From the NCBI GenBank assembly GCA_017560945.1, contig JAFZDY010000052.1, positions 26,767 through 90,766 of the forward strand: a stretch of 64,000 nt of DNA, read 5' to 3'. Each line of letters starts with the position of its first letter. The stretch's first letter is position 1. Below the pieces are notes generated by a model. It ran no database searches and had not been told where the DNA came from. It saw only the letters and a program-made list of their open reading frames with translations. Shown here one piece after another: positions 1 to 7,786 of the stretch. The position numbers and the translations under genes were made by a program. This DNA is from Bacteroidaceae bacterium (GTDB taxonomy: Bacteria; Bacteroidota; Bacteroidia; Bacteroidales; Bacteroidaceae).

Positions 1-504
1 TGGAAGATCGGTACGTCCGATGCTGCCTTGGAAAAGTACATCGCCAGCAAAGAGGCAAGAGGCATCTGCTGAATAGAAAACAAGGCTTCCGGGTGAATGG
101 CCTGTCACATGGATACACTTCAGTACCTGTGTGCCCAACGTCAGTTCGTCACCTTCCTCCAAGTATGTACCTATTGCCACTGGCTCACCAGGGAAATCAA
201 GGCCAAACATACGGGTGCGTCGAGGAGCATCCATCAACCAATCTTCATCGGCTCGGTGGGCACATGTCTTTAATCCGTATTGCTCGTACATGAATCCGTT
301 GCCAAAGATGTGGTCGAAATGCAGGTGGGTGTTTAGCAGATATTTTACCGTCAACCCTTCGTTAGCGATGAATTGCTTCAAAGTATCGCACTCATGAGGA
401 AAGTAGCAACCGGCATCTATGATGGCTGCATCCATTGTCTGCTCGTCCCATACAACGTATGTGTTGACGGGTAGCATATTGAATTCAAATAACTTGATTC
501 TCAT
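1..504 (-). CDS. MBL-fold metal-dependent hydrolase (C-terminus cut by window edge)
   Basis: A minus-strand reading frame opens at the ATG at 504 and runs off the left edge without a stop, so about 168 N-terminal residues are visible. They include the metallo-beta-lactamase signature THLHFDH (about residues 66-72), a conserved GHSPGS segment with the third histidine ligand, and a downstream FAGDVLF segment holding the bridging aspartate. The family (glyoxalase II-like hydrolases) binds two metal ions and hydrolyses thioesters or related substrates in the cytoplasm; the substrate cannot be told here. Its start codon overlaps the rsmG stop codon (ATGA), so the two genes are probably co-transcribed. 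Confidence 0.85.
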   Translation of the reverse strand, partial: MRIKLFEFNMLPVNTYVVWDEQTMDAAIIDAGCYFPHECDTLKQFIANEGLTVKYLLNTHLHFDHIFGNGFMYEQYGLKTCAHRADEDWLMDAPRRTRMFGLDFPGEPVAIGTYLEEGDELTLGTQVLKCIHVTGHSPGSLVFYSADASCLFAGDVLFQGSIGRTDLP

Positions 505-1121
505 AATCCTACGTATACGACCTTTTTTGTCTCAAAGAACTCTTCAGTGAAATAGTCTTTTAAGTTGGTCATCACCACACGATTCTTGAACGGCATTGCC
601 TCGTGCTCCAATTCTCCACCTTTCAAGCAGATGAGTCCGTTGGGTTGGGCATTGCGTTGTTCTTTACTGATATTCTTACGTACCAATTTTACCAAGTCTG
701 CCAATGGCATTACGGCACGACTCACAACGAAGTCAAAAGTTCCTTTCTCTTCCTCTGCACGGCAATGACGTGTAGTGACATTGGTAAGCCCTGTGCCTGC
801 AATGACCTCGTTGCATACTCGTATTTTCTTGCCAATGCTATCTACCAAGTGAAATTTAACTTCAGGGAAGAGAATGGCAAGCGGAATACCAGGAAAACCT
901 CCTCCACATCCAAGGTCCATCACTGTGGTACCTGGCTTGAAATTGATTACTTTGGCTATTCCTAATGAGTGGAGCACGTGATGCTCGTAGAGGTTTCCTA
1001 TGTCCTTGCGCGAAATCACATTGATTTTGGCATTCCAATCTTCGTACAAATCCTTCAGTGCGGCAAAGCGTACGCGTTGCTCGTCGGTAAGTTGGGGGAA
1101 GTATTTTTCAATTATTTCCAT
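501..1121 (-). CDS. rsmG: 16S rRNA (guanine527-N7)-methyltransferase RsmG
   Basis: RsmG (GidB) uses S-adenosylmethionine to methylate N7 of G527 in 16S rRNA. The protein has the class I methyltransferase SAM loop DLGCGGGFPGIPLAI at about residues 70-84 and the family's VVSRAVMPL segment further on. I chose the start that begins MEIIEKYFPQL (206 aa) because homologues begin this way; an in-frame ATG 12 codons upstream has no family support. The stop overlaps the start of the MBL hydrolase gene by four bases. Loss of RsmG is known to give low-level streptomycin resistance in other bacteria. Confidence 0.95.
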   Translation of the reverse strand: MEIIEKYFPQLTDEQRVRFAALKDLYEDWNAKINVISRKDIGNLYEHHVLHSLGIAKVINFKPGTTVMDLGCGGGFPGIPLAILFPEVKFHLVDSIGKKIRVCNEVIAGTGLTNVTTRHCRAEEEKGTFDFVVSRAVMPLADLVKLVRKNISKEQRNAQPNGLICLKGGELEHEAMPFKNRVVMTNLKDYFTEEFFETKKVVYVGL

Positions 1122-1190
1122 ACGTCGTTTTGCAAATGTTATGGGGTAACTCTGCAAAAGTAGGAAATGTCGGACAGATACGCAAGTAAA

Positions 1191-1634
1191 TCATTCACTT
1201 TTTACACCCATGTCCGCTTCTATCCTACGTTTTAGCCATGCGTCTATTGAAAAACGACCAGGTCCGACGATGTACATGAATACGAACGACATCATATAGA
1301 CGAGTGAAAGTTCGCCTCCATCCAAAGAACCATCGTGAATGACAAAGAATGCCATTCCCATAGCAAATATCATAGGAAGGAGTACCAATCGGTATAAAAA
1401 ACCGAAGATGAAGAATGCTGAACATACCAACTCGGCAATGATAATCAGTATCAGTGACCAGGCACTTCCAATGTGAAGAGGATCGGGGAAATTGGAATAT
1501 AATTCACCATAGTATAACCATTTCTGCATCCCATGAAGAAGGAACATGACACCGATGAACACTCGTGCAATTAACAATAGGGCTGACAATAAAGTGGCAG
1601 AGGGGAGGGCGGGAAAAAGTGCTTTTTTGAACAT
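1191..1634 (-). CDS. DoxX family membrane protein
   Basis: A 147-residue protein with four predicted membrane helices (about residues 15-37, 58-80, 84-101 and 110-128) and the DoxX-family segment RVFIGVMFLLHGMQKW near the N-terminus. DoxX proteins are small inner-membrane proteins linked to quinone/thiosulfate oxidation or oxidoreductase complexes, but most members have no proven role. It sits alone between rsmG, transcribed in the same direction, and the divergent map gene. Family assignment is good; the biochemical function is not known from sequence. Confidence 0.8.
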   Translation of the reverse strand: MFKKALFPALPSATLLSALLLIARVFIGVMFLLHGMQKWLYYGELYSNFPDPLHIGSAWSLILIIIAELVCSAFFIFGFLYRLVLLPMIFAMGMAFFVIHDGSLDGGELSLVYMMSFVFMYIVGPGRFSIDAWLKRRIEADMGVKSE

Positions 1635-1794
1635 AAATCTTGTATTTCTTTATTAAGTGGATTTTTTTAGAAAAGAAAACAATCTTGCACGGCGATTGGT
1701 TTTGATGGAAGATGATTAAAATAGGGTAGAGCGGCGCATATTGGCTTCTTAAGAATCAATTGAGGATAGATATGGACAAGATTTTCCCGATGGT

Positions 1795-1826
1795 CTTGTG
1801 TGGTGTTTTTTTTTGCCGTATCTTTG
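1795..1826 (+). promoter_or_regulatory. Promoter of map (TTG-N20-TATCTTTG)
   Basis: A Bacteroidetes-type promoter: CTTG at 1795-1798 and TATCTTTG at 1819-1826 with a 20-bp spacer. It lies inside the 5' part of the longest open frame, so the methionine aminopeptidase start must be downstream, at 1871. Confidence 0.65.
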
Positions 1827-1870
1827 CTTCGTATTTTCCAGGTAGGAGAAAAAATAAAGAAAGGTATTGT

Positions 1871-2731
1871 ATGAAAAATAACAGGATAAAGAGAAATTGG
1901 CGCGTGCCGAAAGGACAAGAGTTGACCGAATTGGACAAGAAAGTGCTCTACTATCAAGAGAAAGGTTACCTTGTTCCGACACGAAAACTGATAAAGACAC
2001 CCGAGCAAATAGAGGGTATTCGTAGAAGTGGAGTGATAAATACTGGGGTGTTGGACTTGATAGCCAGTGAAATACGTGCCGGAATGAGTACAGCAGAGAT
2101 TGATCGCTTGGTGTACGAATATACAACTGCGCACGGAGCAATACCTGCACCATTGAATTACGAGGGTTTTCCAAAAAGTGTATGTACGAGCATCAACGAA
2201 GTGGTGTGTCATGGGATTCCTTCGGAAGATGAGATATTGGAGGAAGGTGACATTGTGAACGTGGACGTATCCACCATTCTCGATGGTTACTATAGCGATG
2301 CTTCGCGTATGTTTGTAATAGGGCAAACTTCACCTGAAAAACAAAAGTTGGTAGATGTGGCGCGTGAATGCCTGGAAGTAGGAATGCAGGCTGCACGTCC
2401 TTTTGGATTTGTGGGTGATATAGGAAATGCCATTCAACGACACGCTCACAAGCATGGATTCTCAGTTGTTCGCGACTTATGTGGACATGGTGTGGGATTG
2501 GAGTTTCACGAAGACCCAGAAGTAGAGCACTTTGGACGCAAAGGTACAGGCATGTTGTTGGTACCAGGTATGGTGTTCACCATTGAACCTATGATAAACA
2601 TGGGTACCTATGAGGTATTTGTGGACGAAGAAGATGGTTGGACGGTCGTAACTGAAGACGAACTTCCCTCTGCGCAATGGGAACATACCTTCCTTATGAC
2701 GGAGCAGGGATTGGAAATACTGACATATTAA
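1871..2731 (+). CDS. map: Type I methionine aminopeptidase
   Basis: Removes the initiator methionine from nascent proteins. The 286-residue protein has a short N-terminal extension (about 50 residues, basic) before the pita-bread catalytic domain. Visible dinuclear-metal ligands are the aspartate in VNVDVS, the aspartate in YYSDAS, the histidine in GHGVGLEFHEDPE, the glutamate in FTIEPM and the glutamate in WEHTFLMTEQG. The start at 1871 was chosen because the promoter at 1795-1826 lies just upstream and the longer frame would begin before it. The extended type is common in Bacteroidales, which often carry a second, shorter map elsewhere. Confidence 0.93.
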   Translation: MKNNRIKRNWRVPKGQELTELDKKVLYYQEKGYLVPTRKLIKTPEQIEGIRRSGVINTGVLDLIASEIRAGMSTAEIDRLVYEYTTAHGAIPAPLNYEGFPKSVCTSINEVVCHGIPSEDEILEEGDIVNVDVSTILDGYYSDASRMFVIGQTSPEKQKLVDVARECLEVGMQAARPFGFVGDIGNAIQRHAHKHGFSVVRDLCGHGVGLEFHEDPEVEHFGRKGTGMLLVPGMVFTIEPMINMGTYEVFVDEEDGWTVVTEDELPSAQWEHTFLMTEQGLEILTY

Positions 2732-2764
2732 AGTCTCAAAGAAAACCAAAACAGAAGTTAATTG

Positions 2765-2795
2765 TTTGATAAATCAATAGAAAACATTATTTTTG
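2765..2795 (+). promoter_or_regulatory. Promoter of tsaD (TTTG-N19-TATTTTTG)
   Basis: TTTG at 2765-2768 and TATTTTTG at 2788-2795, separated by 19 bp, match the Bacteroidetes sigma-ABfr consensus exactly. Transcription would begin near 2802, leaving a 5' leader of about 70 bases before the tsaD start at 2873. Confidence 0.75.
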
Positions 2796-2872
2796 CATCG
2801 TGAAAGTGGGAGTTTGTGAGTCTTTTGAACTCAAAATCACCCTGTAAACCTAAAGGTATCAAGGCAAAGAGA

Positions 2873-3895
2873 ATGAAAGATATTATAATATTAGGTATAG
2901 AATCGTCATGCGACGATACATCTGCTGCAATTATTCGTAACGGAGTATTGCTTTCAAATGTGGTGGCCAGCCAGGCTGTACACGAAGCCTATGGTGGAGT
3001 AGTACCAGAGTTGGCAAGCCGAGCACATCAGCAAAATGTAGTGCCTGTAGTGCACGAGGCATTGAGAAAAGCAGGCATAAAGAAGGAAGAATTGAGTGCC
3101 GTAGCATTTACTCGAGGACCAGGATTGATGGGTTCGTTGTTGGTAGGAGTATCGTTTGCAAAGGGATTTGCTCGCTCATTGGGAATACCAATGATTGATG
3201 TTAATCATCTGCATGGCCATGTGTTAGCTCATTTTATTAAAGAACAGGATGAGCAAGTGGAGCAGCCTAAATTTCCCTTCTTGTGCTTGTTGGTGTCTGG
3301 TGGAAATTCACAAATCGTATTGGTGAAGGCATATAATCAGATGGAGATTATAGGACAGACAATCGATGATGCCGCAGGTGAAGCCATTGATAAATGTTCA
3401 AAGGTGATGGGACTTGGATATCCAGGTGGCCCCATTATCGACAAATTGGCACGAGTGGGAAATCCGCAGGCCTTTACATTTGCAAAACCACACATTGCAG
3501 GGTATGACTATAGTTTTAGTGGCTTGAAAACGTCGTTCTTGTATTCACTTCGCGATTGGCTGAAGGAAGATCCTGACTTTATTGAACATCACAAGGAGGA
3601 TTTGGCCGCTTCGTTGGAGGCTACTATTGTAGATATCTTGATGAACAAATTGCGCAAAGCCGCCAAAGATTTGAAAATCAAAGAGGTGGCGGTTGCAGGA
3701 GGTGTATCGGCAAACAATGGATTGCGCAATGCCTTCCGTGATCATGCAAAACGTTATGGGTGGAATGTGTACATCCCTAAATTCGGATATACTACGGATA
3801 ATGCGGCCATGATTGCAATAACAGGATATTTCAAATATCTTGATAAAGAGTTTTGTTCGATAGATTTGCCCGCTTATTCACGAGTGTTGTTTTAG
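2873..3895 (+). CDS. tsaD: tRNA N6-adenosine threonylcarbamoyltransferase TsaD
   Basis: TsaD (Kae1/Qri7/YgjD family) transfers threonylcarbamoyl to A37 of ANN-decoding tRNAs, working with TsaB and TsaE. The 340-residue protein starts with GIESSCDDTSAA and has the metal-binding HLHGH pair at about residues 111-115, the ASKHA nucleotide-binding segment SGGNSQIV and the C-terminal GGVSANNGLR motif. The start MKDIIIL was chosen by family alignment; the longest open frame adds 19 residues with no family match. The next gene, pncC, follows 26 bp downstream. Confidence 0.96.
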   Translation: MKDIIILGIESSCDDTSAAIIRNGVLLSNVVASQAVHEAYGGVVPELASRAHQQNVVPVVHEALRKAGIKKEELSAVAFTRGPGLMGSLLVGVSFAKGFARSLGIPMIDVNHLHGHVLAHFIKEQDEQVEQPKFPFLCLLVSGGNSQIVLVKAYNQMEIIGQTIDDAAGEAIDKCSKVMGLGYPGGPIIDKLARVGNPQAFTFAKPHIAGYDYSFSGLKTSFLYSLRDWLKEDPDFIEHHKEDLAASLEATIVDILMNKLRKAAKDLKIKEVAVAGGVSANNGLRNAFRDHAKRYGWNVYIPKFGYTTDNAAMIAITGYFKYLDKEFCSIDLPAYSRVLF

Positions 3896-3921
3896 TCTTT
3901 AACCTTAAATTGGCGATACGT

Positions 3922-4422
3922 ATGTTGTTAGAAGCGAGAGTTATAAGCAGAGAAATAAGCGAACTTATGTGGAAAGATGGACTTACTCTTTCTACGGCAG
4001 AGAGTTGTACCTCAGGGAATTTGGCGGCGGCCATTACGGCTATCCCTGGAAGTTCGCATTACTACAAGGGTGGAGTAGTTGCATACGCCAATCAAGTGAA
4101 GGAGAACTTGCTTCGCGTGAATACTCAAACCATAGAAGTGTATGGTGTAGTGAGCGAAGAAACCGTGTGCGAAATGGTAAAAGGAGCAATGGATACGTTG
4201 AATACCGATTATGCTATGGCAACATCGGGTATTGCAGGCCCTGGTGGAGGTACACCCGAAACGCCAGTTGGTACTATTTGGGTGGCTGTGGGAAGTAGAA
4301 ATAAAATTGTTTCCATGAAGTTGGAAGGTGATGACGGACGTGACCAAAATATAGCAAAAGCGACCTGTTCTGCTCTTCATTTGATGCGAGATTTGCTCAA
4401 AGAAGAACAAAATCAGGAATAA
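3922..4422 (+). CDS. pncC: CinA C-terminal domain protein (nicotinamide-nucleotide amidohydrolase)
   Basis: A stand-alone CinA C-terminal domain (166 residues), which in characterised homologues deamidates NMN to nicotinate mononucleotide for pyridine nucleotide recycling. The family motifs are present: TAESCTSG with the catalytic serine near residue 30 and GIAGPGGGTPETPVGT near residues 100-115. The start MLLEARVI lies just after the tsaD stop, and the pair is probably one transcript. There is no N-terminal CinA/MoaB-like domain, as in many Bacteroidetes. Confidence 0.88.
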   Translation: MLLEARVISREISELMWKDGLTLSTAESCTSGNLAAAITAIPGSSHYYKGGVVAYANQVKENLLRVNTQTIEVYGVVSEETVCEMVKGAMDTLNTDYAMATSGIAGPGGGTPETPVGTIWVAVGSRNKIVSMKLEGDDGRDQNIAKATCSALHLMRDLLKEEQNQE

Positions 4423-4446
4423 TTTTACAATTAATTGCCAAAATAC

Positions 4447-4477
4447 TTGGTATTTAGGAATAAAAGTTGTTACTTTG
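4447..4477 (+). promoter_or_regulatory. Promoter of rpmB-rpmG-bL38
   Basis: TTG at 4447-4449 followed after 20 bp by TTACTTTG at 4470-4477, a common variant of TAnnTTTG in Bacteroidales. It lies 52 bp before the rpmB start. Confidence 0.6.
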
Positions 4478-4528
4478 CACCCTGTTTGAGATAAGTATGT
4501 AAGAAAAACGTAAAAAAGTAAGATAGAA

Positions 4529-4789
4529 ATGTCGAAAATTTGTCAAATTACCGGAAAGAGAGCCATGGTTGGCAACAATGTTTCGCACTCAAAGAGAAGA
4601 ACTAAGAGAGTCTTTGATGTGAACTTGTTTAACAAGAAGTTCTATTATGTAGAACAGGATTGCTGGATTAGCCTTAAGATTTGTGCTGCTGGTCTGCGCG
4701 TGATTAATAAGAAGGGCTTGGATGCTGCATTGAACGATGCTGTAGCCAAGGGGTATTGTGATTGGAAAACGATTAAAGTAATCGCTTAA
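4529..4789 (+). CDS. rpmB: Large ribosomal subunit protein bL28
   Basis: An 86-residue basic protein with the L28 N-terminus [21 protein letters not shown]. It is a structural component of the 50S subunit. It is the first gene of a three-gene ribosomal operon with rpmG and the DUF4295/bL38 gene, an order typical of Bacteroidetes. Confidence 0.97.
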   Translation: MSKICQITGKRAMVGNNVSHSKRRTKRVFDVNLFNKKFYYVEQDCWISLKICAAGLRVINKKGLDAALNDAVAKGYCDWKTIKVIA

Positions 4790-4810
4790 TAAAAAGAGGA
4801 GATTTGAAGT

Positions 4811-4999
4811 ATGGCTAAGAAGGTAAAAGGTAATAGAATACAGGTTATCCTTGAATGTACCGAAATGAAGGAAAGTGGTCTTCCCGGAACTTCTCGTTAC
4901 ATCACAACAAAGAACCGTAAGAACACAACAGAAAGATTGGAGTTGAAGAAGTACAACCCTATTCTGAAGAGAGTAACAGTTCACAAAGAAATTAAATAA
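4811..4999 (+). CDS. rpmG: Large ribosomal subunit protein bL33
   Basis: A 62-residue protein with the L33 pattern: [10 protein letters not shown] near the N-terminus, [13 protein letters not shown] in the middle and the C-terminal [18 protein letters not shown]. It lacks the zinc-binding CxxC pairs, so it is a zinc-independent form. It lies 21 bp after rpmB and 19 bp before the small bL38 gene. Confidence 0.97.
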   Translation: MAKKVKGNRIQVILECTEMKESGLPGTSRYITTKNRKNTTERLELKKYNPILKRVTVHKEIK

Positions 5000-5018
5000 T
5001 AGAAGTATAGTATAACTC

Positions 5019-5177
5019 ATGGCAAAGAAAACAGTTGCAACCCTTCAGACTGGTAGTAAAGAAGGACGTTCATATACAAAGGTTATCAAGATGGTAAAGT
5101 CACCTAAGACTGGTGCTTACGTTTTTGATGAGCAGATGGTTCCTAATGAAAAAGTTCAGGACTTTTTCAAGAAATAA
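5019..5177 (+). CDS. DUF4295 family protein, Bacteroidetes ribosomal protein bL38
   Basis: A 52-codon gene starting MAKKTVATLQTGSKEGRSY and ending KVQDFFKK. The sequence matches the DUF4295 family, found next to rpmB-rpmG in Bacteroidetes. From memory, cryo-EM of a Flavobacterium johnsoniae ribosome showed this family to be a ribosomal protein named bL38; that link is recalled, not checked. Basic composition, size and position in the L28-L33 operon all agree with a ribosomal role. Confidence 0.88.
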   Translation: MAKKTVATLQTGSKEGRSYTKVIKMVKSPKTGAYVFDEQMVPNEKVQDFFKK

Positions 5178-5209
5178 TAAAGCCTGTTTAAGGATATAGA
5201 ATTAGAAAA

Positions 5210-5244
5210 GTTCCCTTCATTGAAGAATGAAGGGAACTTTTTTT
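5210..5244 (+). terminator. Intrinsic terminator of the rpmB operon
   Basis: A perfect 12-bp stem (GTTCCCTTCATT at 5210-5221 pairing with 5226-5237) with a four-base loop, followed directly by seven T residues. It ends the rpmB-rpmG-bL38 transcript. The -33 element of the ftsY promoter begins inside its T-tract. Confidence 0.9.
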
Positions 5245-5272
5245 GTTAAATAGTTGATTTGTTGTATCTTTG
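5242..5272 (+). promoter_or_regulatory. Promoter of ftsY (TTTG-N19-TATCTTTG)
   Basis: TTTG at 5242-5245 and TATCTTTG at 5265-5272 with a 19-bp spacer match the Bacteroidetes consensus. The -33 box overlaps the last bases of the upstream terminator's T-tract. The start codon follows 27 bp after the -7 box. Confidence 0.75.
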
Positions 5273-5299
5273 TAGCTGAAACTTGATAAGTGAAAAATT

Positions 5300-6259
5300 A
5301 TGGGATTTTTTAGTTTCTTTTCGAAAGAAAAAAAGGAGACTCTGGATAAGGGTCTGTCAAAAACAAAAGAAAGTGTTTTTGGCAAGATTGCGCGTGCGAT
5401 AGCCGGTAAGTCAAAGGTTGATGATGATGTGTTGGATAACCTGGAAGAGGTTTTAATCACGTCGGATGTAGGAGTTGAAACTACACTTACAATTATTAAG
5501 CGTATCGAAGAGCGTGTGTCGCGTGATAAGTATGTTAATACTGAAGAATTAAATAATATTCTCCGCGACGAAATAGCGGCATTGTTGACAGAAAATAATT
5601 CTGCCGATACCGAGGGCTATGAAATACCTGAAGGTAAGAAACCATACGTAATCATGGTCGTGGGAGTCAATGGCGTGGGAAAAACCACTACAATAGGAAA
5701 ATTGGCTTATCAGTTTAAGAAGGCTGGTAAGAAAGTATACTTGGGTGCAGCAGATACATTCCGTGCGGCAGCTGTAGAGCAATTGTGCATTTGGGGCGAG
5801 CGTGTAGGTGTACCTGTGATAAAGCAGCAAATGGGTTCTGATCCTGCTTCTGTAGCATACGATACATTGAGTTCGGCTGTTGCGGGTGATGCTGATGTGG
5901 TGATAATTGATACCGCAGGTCGCTTGCACAATAAGATAGGCTTGATGAACGAACTTACAAAGATTAAGAATGTGATGAAAAAAGTGTTGCCCGATGCTCC
6001 TCATGAAGTGTTGTTGGTATTGGATGGCTCTACAGGGCAAAATGCTTTTGAACAAGCTAAGCAATTTACCAAAGCTACAGAGGTGACTGCTATGGCCATA
6101 ACCAAATTGGATGGAACAGCTAAAGGTGGAGTAGTAATTGGTATTAGTGACCAATTTAAAATCCCCGTGAAATACATTGGATTGGGTGAAGGTATTGAGG
6201 ATTTGCAGGCATTCAATAAGAAAGAGTTCGTAGATTCGTTATTCGGTGAAGATAAATGA
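5300..6259 (+). CDS. ftsY: Signal recognition particle receptor FtsY
   Basis: FtsY is the SRP receptor GTPase that delivers ribosome-nascent chain complexes to the Sec translocon. The 319-residue protein is essentially the NG domain alone: a short basic N-terminus, then the N helical bundle, then the GTPase motifs GVNGVGKTTT (G1, about residue 120), DTFRAAAVEQL, DTAGRLHNK (G3) and TKLDGTAKGG (G4). The long acidic A domain of enteric FtsY is missing, as is usual in this phylum. Its stop overlaps the rimO start (ATGA). Confidence 0.97.
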   Translation: MGFFSFFSKEKKETLDKGLSKTKESVFGKIARAIAGKSKVDDDVLDNLEEVLITSDVGVETTLTIIKRIEERVSRDKYVNTEELNNILRDEIAALLTENNSADTEGYEIPEGKKPYVIMVVGVNGVGKTTTIGKLAYQFKKAGKKVYLGAADTFRAAAVEQLCIWGERVGVPVIKQQMGSDPASVAYDTLSSAVAGDADVVIIDTAGRLHNKIGLMNELTKIKNVMKKVLPDAPHEVLLVLDGSTGQNAFEQAKQFTKATEVTAMAITKLDGTAKGGVVIGISDQFKIPVKYIGLGEGIEDLQAFNKKEFVDSLFGEDK

Positions 6260-7554
6260 AACGAAATACAGTTGATATCATAACATTGGGATGCTCGAAG
6301 AATCTTGTCGATTCGGAGAAGTTGATGCGCCAATTGCAAGCCAATGGTTATCAGGTAACTCATGATAGCGCAACGCCTTCGGGCGAGATTGCCGTTATCA
6401 ATACGTGTGGATTTATTGGTGATGCCAAGGAGGAATCCATCAATACAATACTTGAGTTTTGTCAGGCGAAAGAGGAAGGACGTTTGAAAAAAGTCTATGT
6501 TATGGGTTGTCTGTCAGAACGTTACTTGAAAGAGTTGGAAGACGAAATACCTCAAGTAGACAAGTTTTATGGTAAGTTTGATTGGGTGGAACTCTTGAAT
6601 GATTTAGGAAATTCTTATCAACAGGAGTGTAAACTTGAACGTTGTTTGACCACCCCCAAGCACTATGCTTACCTGAAAATATCTGAAGGATGTGATAGGC
6701 GATGCTCCTATTGTGCGATTCCTATCATAACAGGTAAACATGTGTCTCGTCCGATGGAAGAGATTTTGGATGAGGTACGTTTGTTGGTTTCTCAGGGTGT
6801 GAAAGAATTTCAGGTGATTGCCCAAGAATTGACCTATTATGGGTTGGATTTATATAAAAAGCATGCATTGCCCGAGTTGATTGAGCGAATGGCAGAAATT
6901 CCTGGTGTAGAATGGATTCGTTTGCATTATGCTTATCCTGCTAATTTCCCGACAGAGCTTTTCAAAGTGATGCGTGAGCACAAGAATGTGTGTCGATACA
7001 TGGATATTGCTCTTCAACATGTGAGTGATAATATGCTGAAGCGTATGCATCGACATGTGTCCAAGGAAGAAACCTATAATCTGATAACCCGTTTCCGTGA
7101 AGAGGTGCCAGGAATTCATTTGCGTACAACCTTTATGGTAGGCTTCCCTGGTGAGACAGAGCAGGATTTTGAAGAATTGAAAGAGTTCGTTCGTTGGGCC
7201 AAGTTTGATCGTATGGGTGCGTTTGCCTATTCAGAGGAAGAGGGTACTTACTCAGCCAAACATTATGAAGATGATATCCCCGAGGATGTGAAGCAGAGAC
7301 GTTTGGATGAATTGATGGCTATCCAACAACGCATTGCCGCTGAATTGAATGAGCAAAAAGTGGGACAAGAGATGCGTGTAGTGATTGATCGCTTGGAAGG
7401 AGATTACTACATTGGTCGCACAGAATTTGATTCACCTGAGGTTGATCCAGAGGTGTTGATACTTCGTGACGAAATAGAATTGACCATAGGTGCTTCCTAT
7501 GATGTATTGATTACCAAGGCGGAAGAGTTTGACCTCTATGCTAAGGTACTTTAA
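6256..7554 (+). CDS. rimO: Ribosomal protein uS12 methylthiotransferase RimO
   Basis: A radical SAM enzyme that adds a methylthio group to the conserved aspartate of ribosomal protein S12. The 432-residue protein has the three domains of the family. The N-terminal UPF0004 domain carries cysteines in TLGCSKNLVDSEKL, NTCGFIGDA and VMGCLSER. The radical SAM core has CDRRCSYCAIP near residues 145-155. A C-terminal TRAM domain completes it. It is translationally coupled to ftsY by a 4-bp overlap. Confidence 0.95.
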   Translation: MKRNTVDIITLGCSKNLVDSEKLMRQLQANGYQVTHDSATPSGEIAVINTCGFIGDAKEESINTILEFCQAKEEGRLKKVYVMGCLSERYLKELEDEIPQVDKFYGKFDWVELLNDLGNSYQQECKLERCLTTPKHYAYLKISEGCDRRCSYCAIPIITGKHVSRPMEEILDEVRLLVSQGVKEFQVIAQELTYYGLDLYKKHALPELIERMAEIPGVEWIRLHYAYPANFPTELFKVMREHKNVCRYMDIALQHVSDNMLKRMHRHVSKEETYNLITRFREEVPGIHLRTTFMVGFPGETEQDFEELKEFVRWAKFDRMGAFAYSEEEGTYSAKHYEDDIPEDVKQRRLDELMAIQQRIAAELNEQKVGQEMRVVIDRLEGDYYIGRTEFDSPEVDPEVLILRDEIELTIGASYDVLITKAEEFDLYAKVL

Positions 7555-7577
7555 TAGGTGTGAAACAGATTTAATGC

Positions 7578-7631
7578 CATCCTTGGTGCTTGATATGCGA
7601 AGGAATTCGCGGTTCAAAGTACCAAGGAATG
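7578..7631. repeat. Nested inverted repeat after rimO
   Basis: An outer imperfect stem (CATCCTTGGTGCTT at the left, AAGTACCAAGGAATG at the right) encloses a second perfect hairpin GCGAA-GGAA-TTCGC at 7597-7610. No T-tract follows, so it is not a classical terminator. It could protect the 3' end of the rimO mRNA or be a relic of a repeat element. Confidence 0.55.
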
Positions 7632-7712
7632 TTAATGTATAAGCCTATTGAACCTTATAAATGCAAATACTTTTAAAAACGGGGAAAAAGGAAGCTTTTT
7701 TAGCAAAAAATA

Positions 7713-7744
7713 ATTGCTAAAATTGAGAATAAATACTACTTTTG
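7713..7744 (+). promoter_or_regulatory. Probable promoter of the moxR-bat operon
   Basis: TACTTTTG at 7737-7744 matches the -7 consensus, and ATTG at 7713-7716 (TTG core) lies 20 bp upstream. The first gene starts at 7787. Confidence 0.6.
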
Positions 7745-7786
7745 GGGCATAAATAGAATATTGGAATTTATATAGATAGAATTATT

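Noticed and set aside
1667-2326. A 219-residue open frame antisense to map
   Set aside because: It lies on the opposite strand of an intact methionine aminopeptidase with full active-site residues and has no protein-like features.
5549-6154. A 201-residue open frame antisense to ftsY
   Set aside because: A shadow of the GTPase gene; many Cys/His/Tyr residues of the kind typical for antisense frames.
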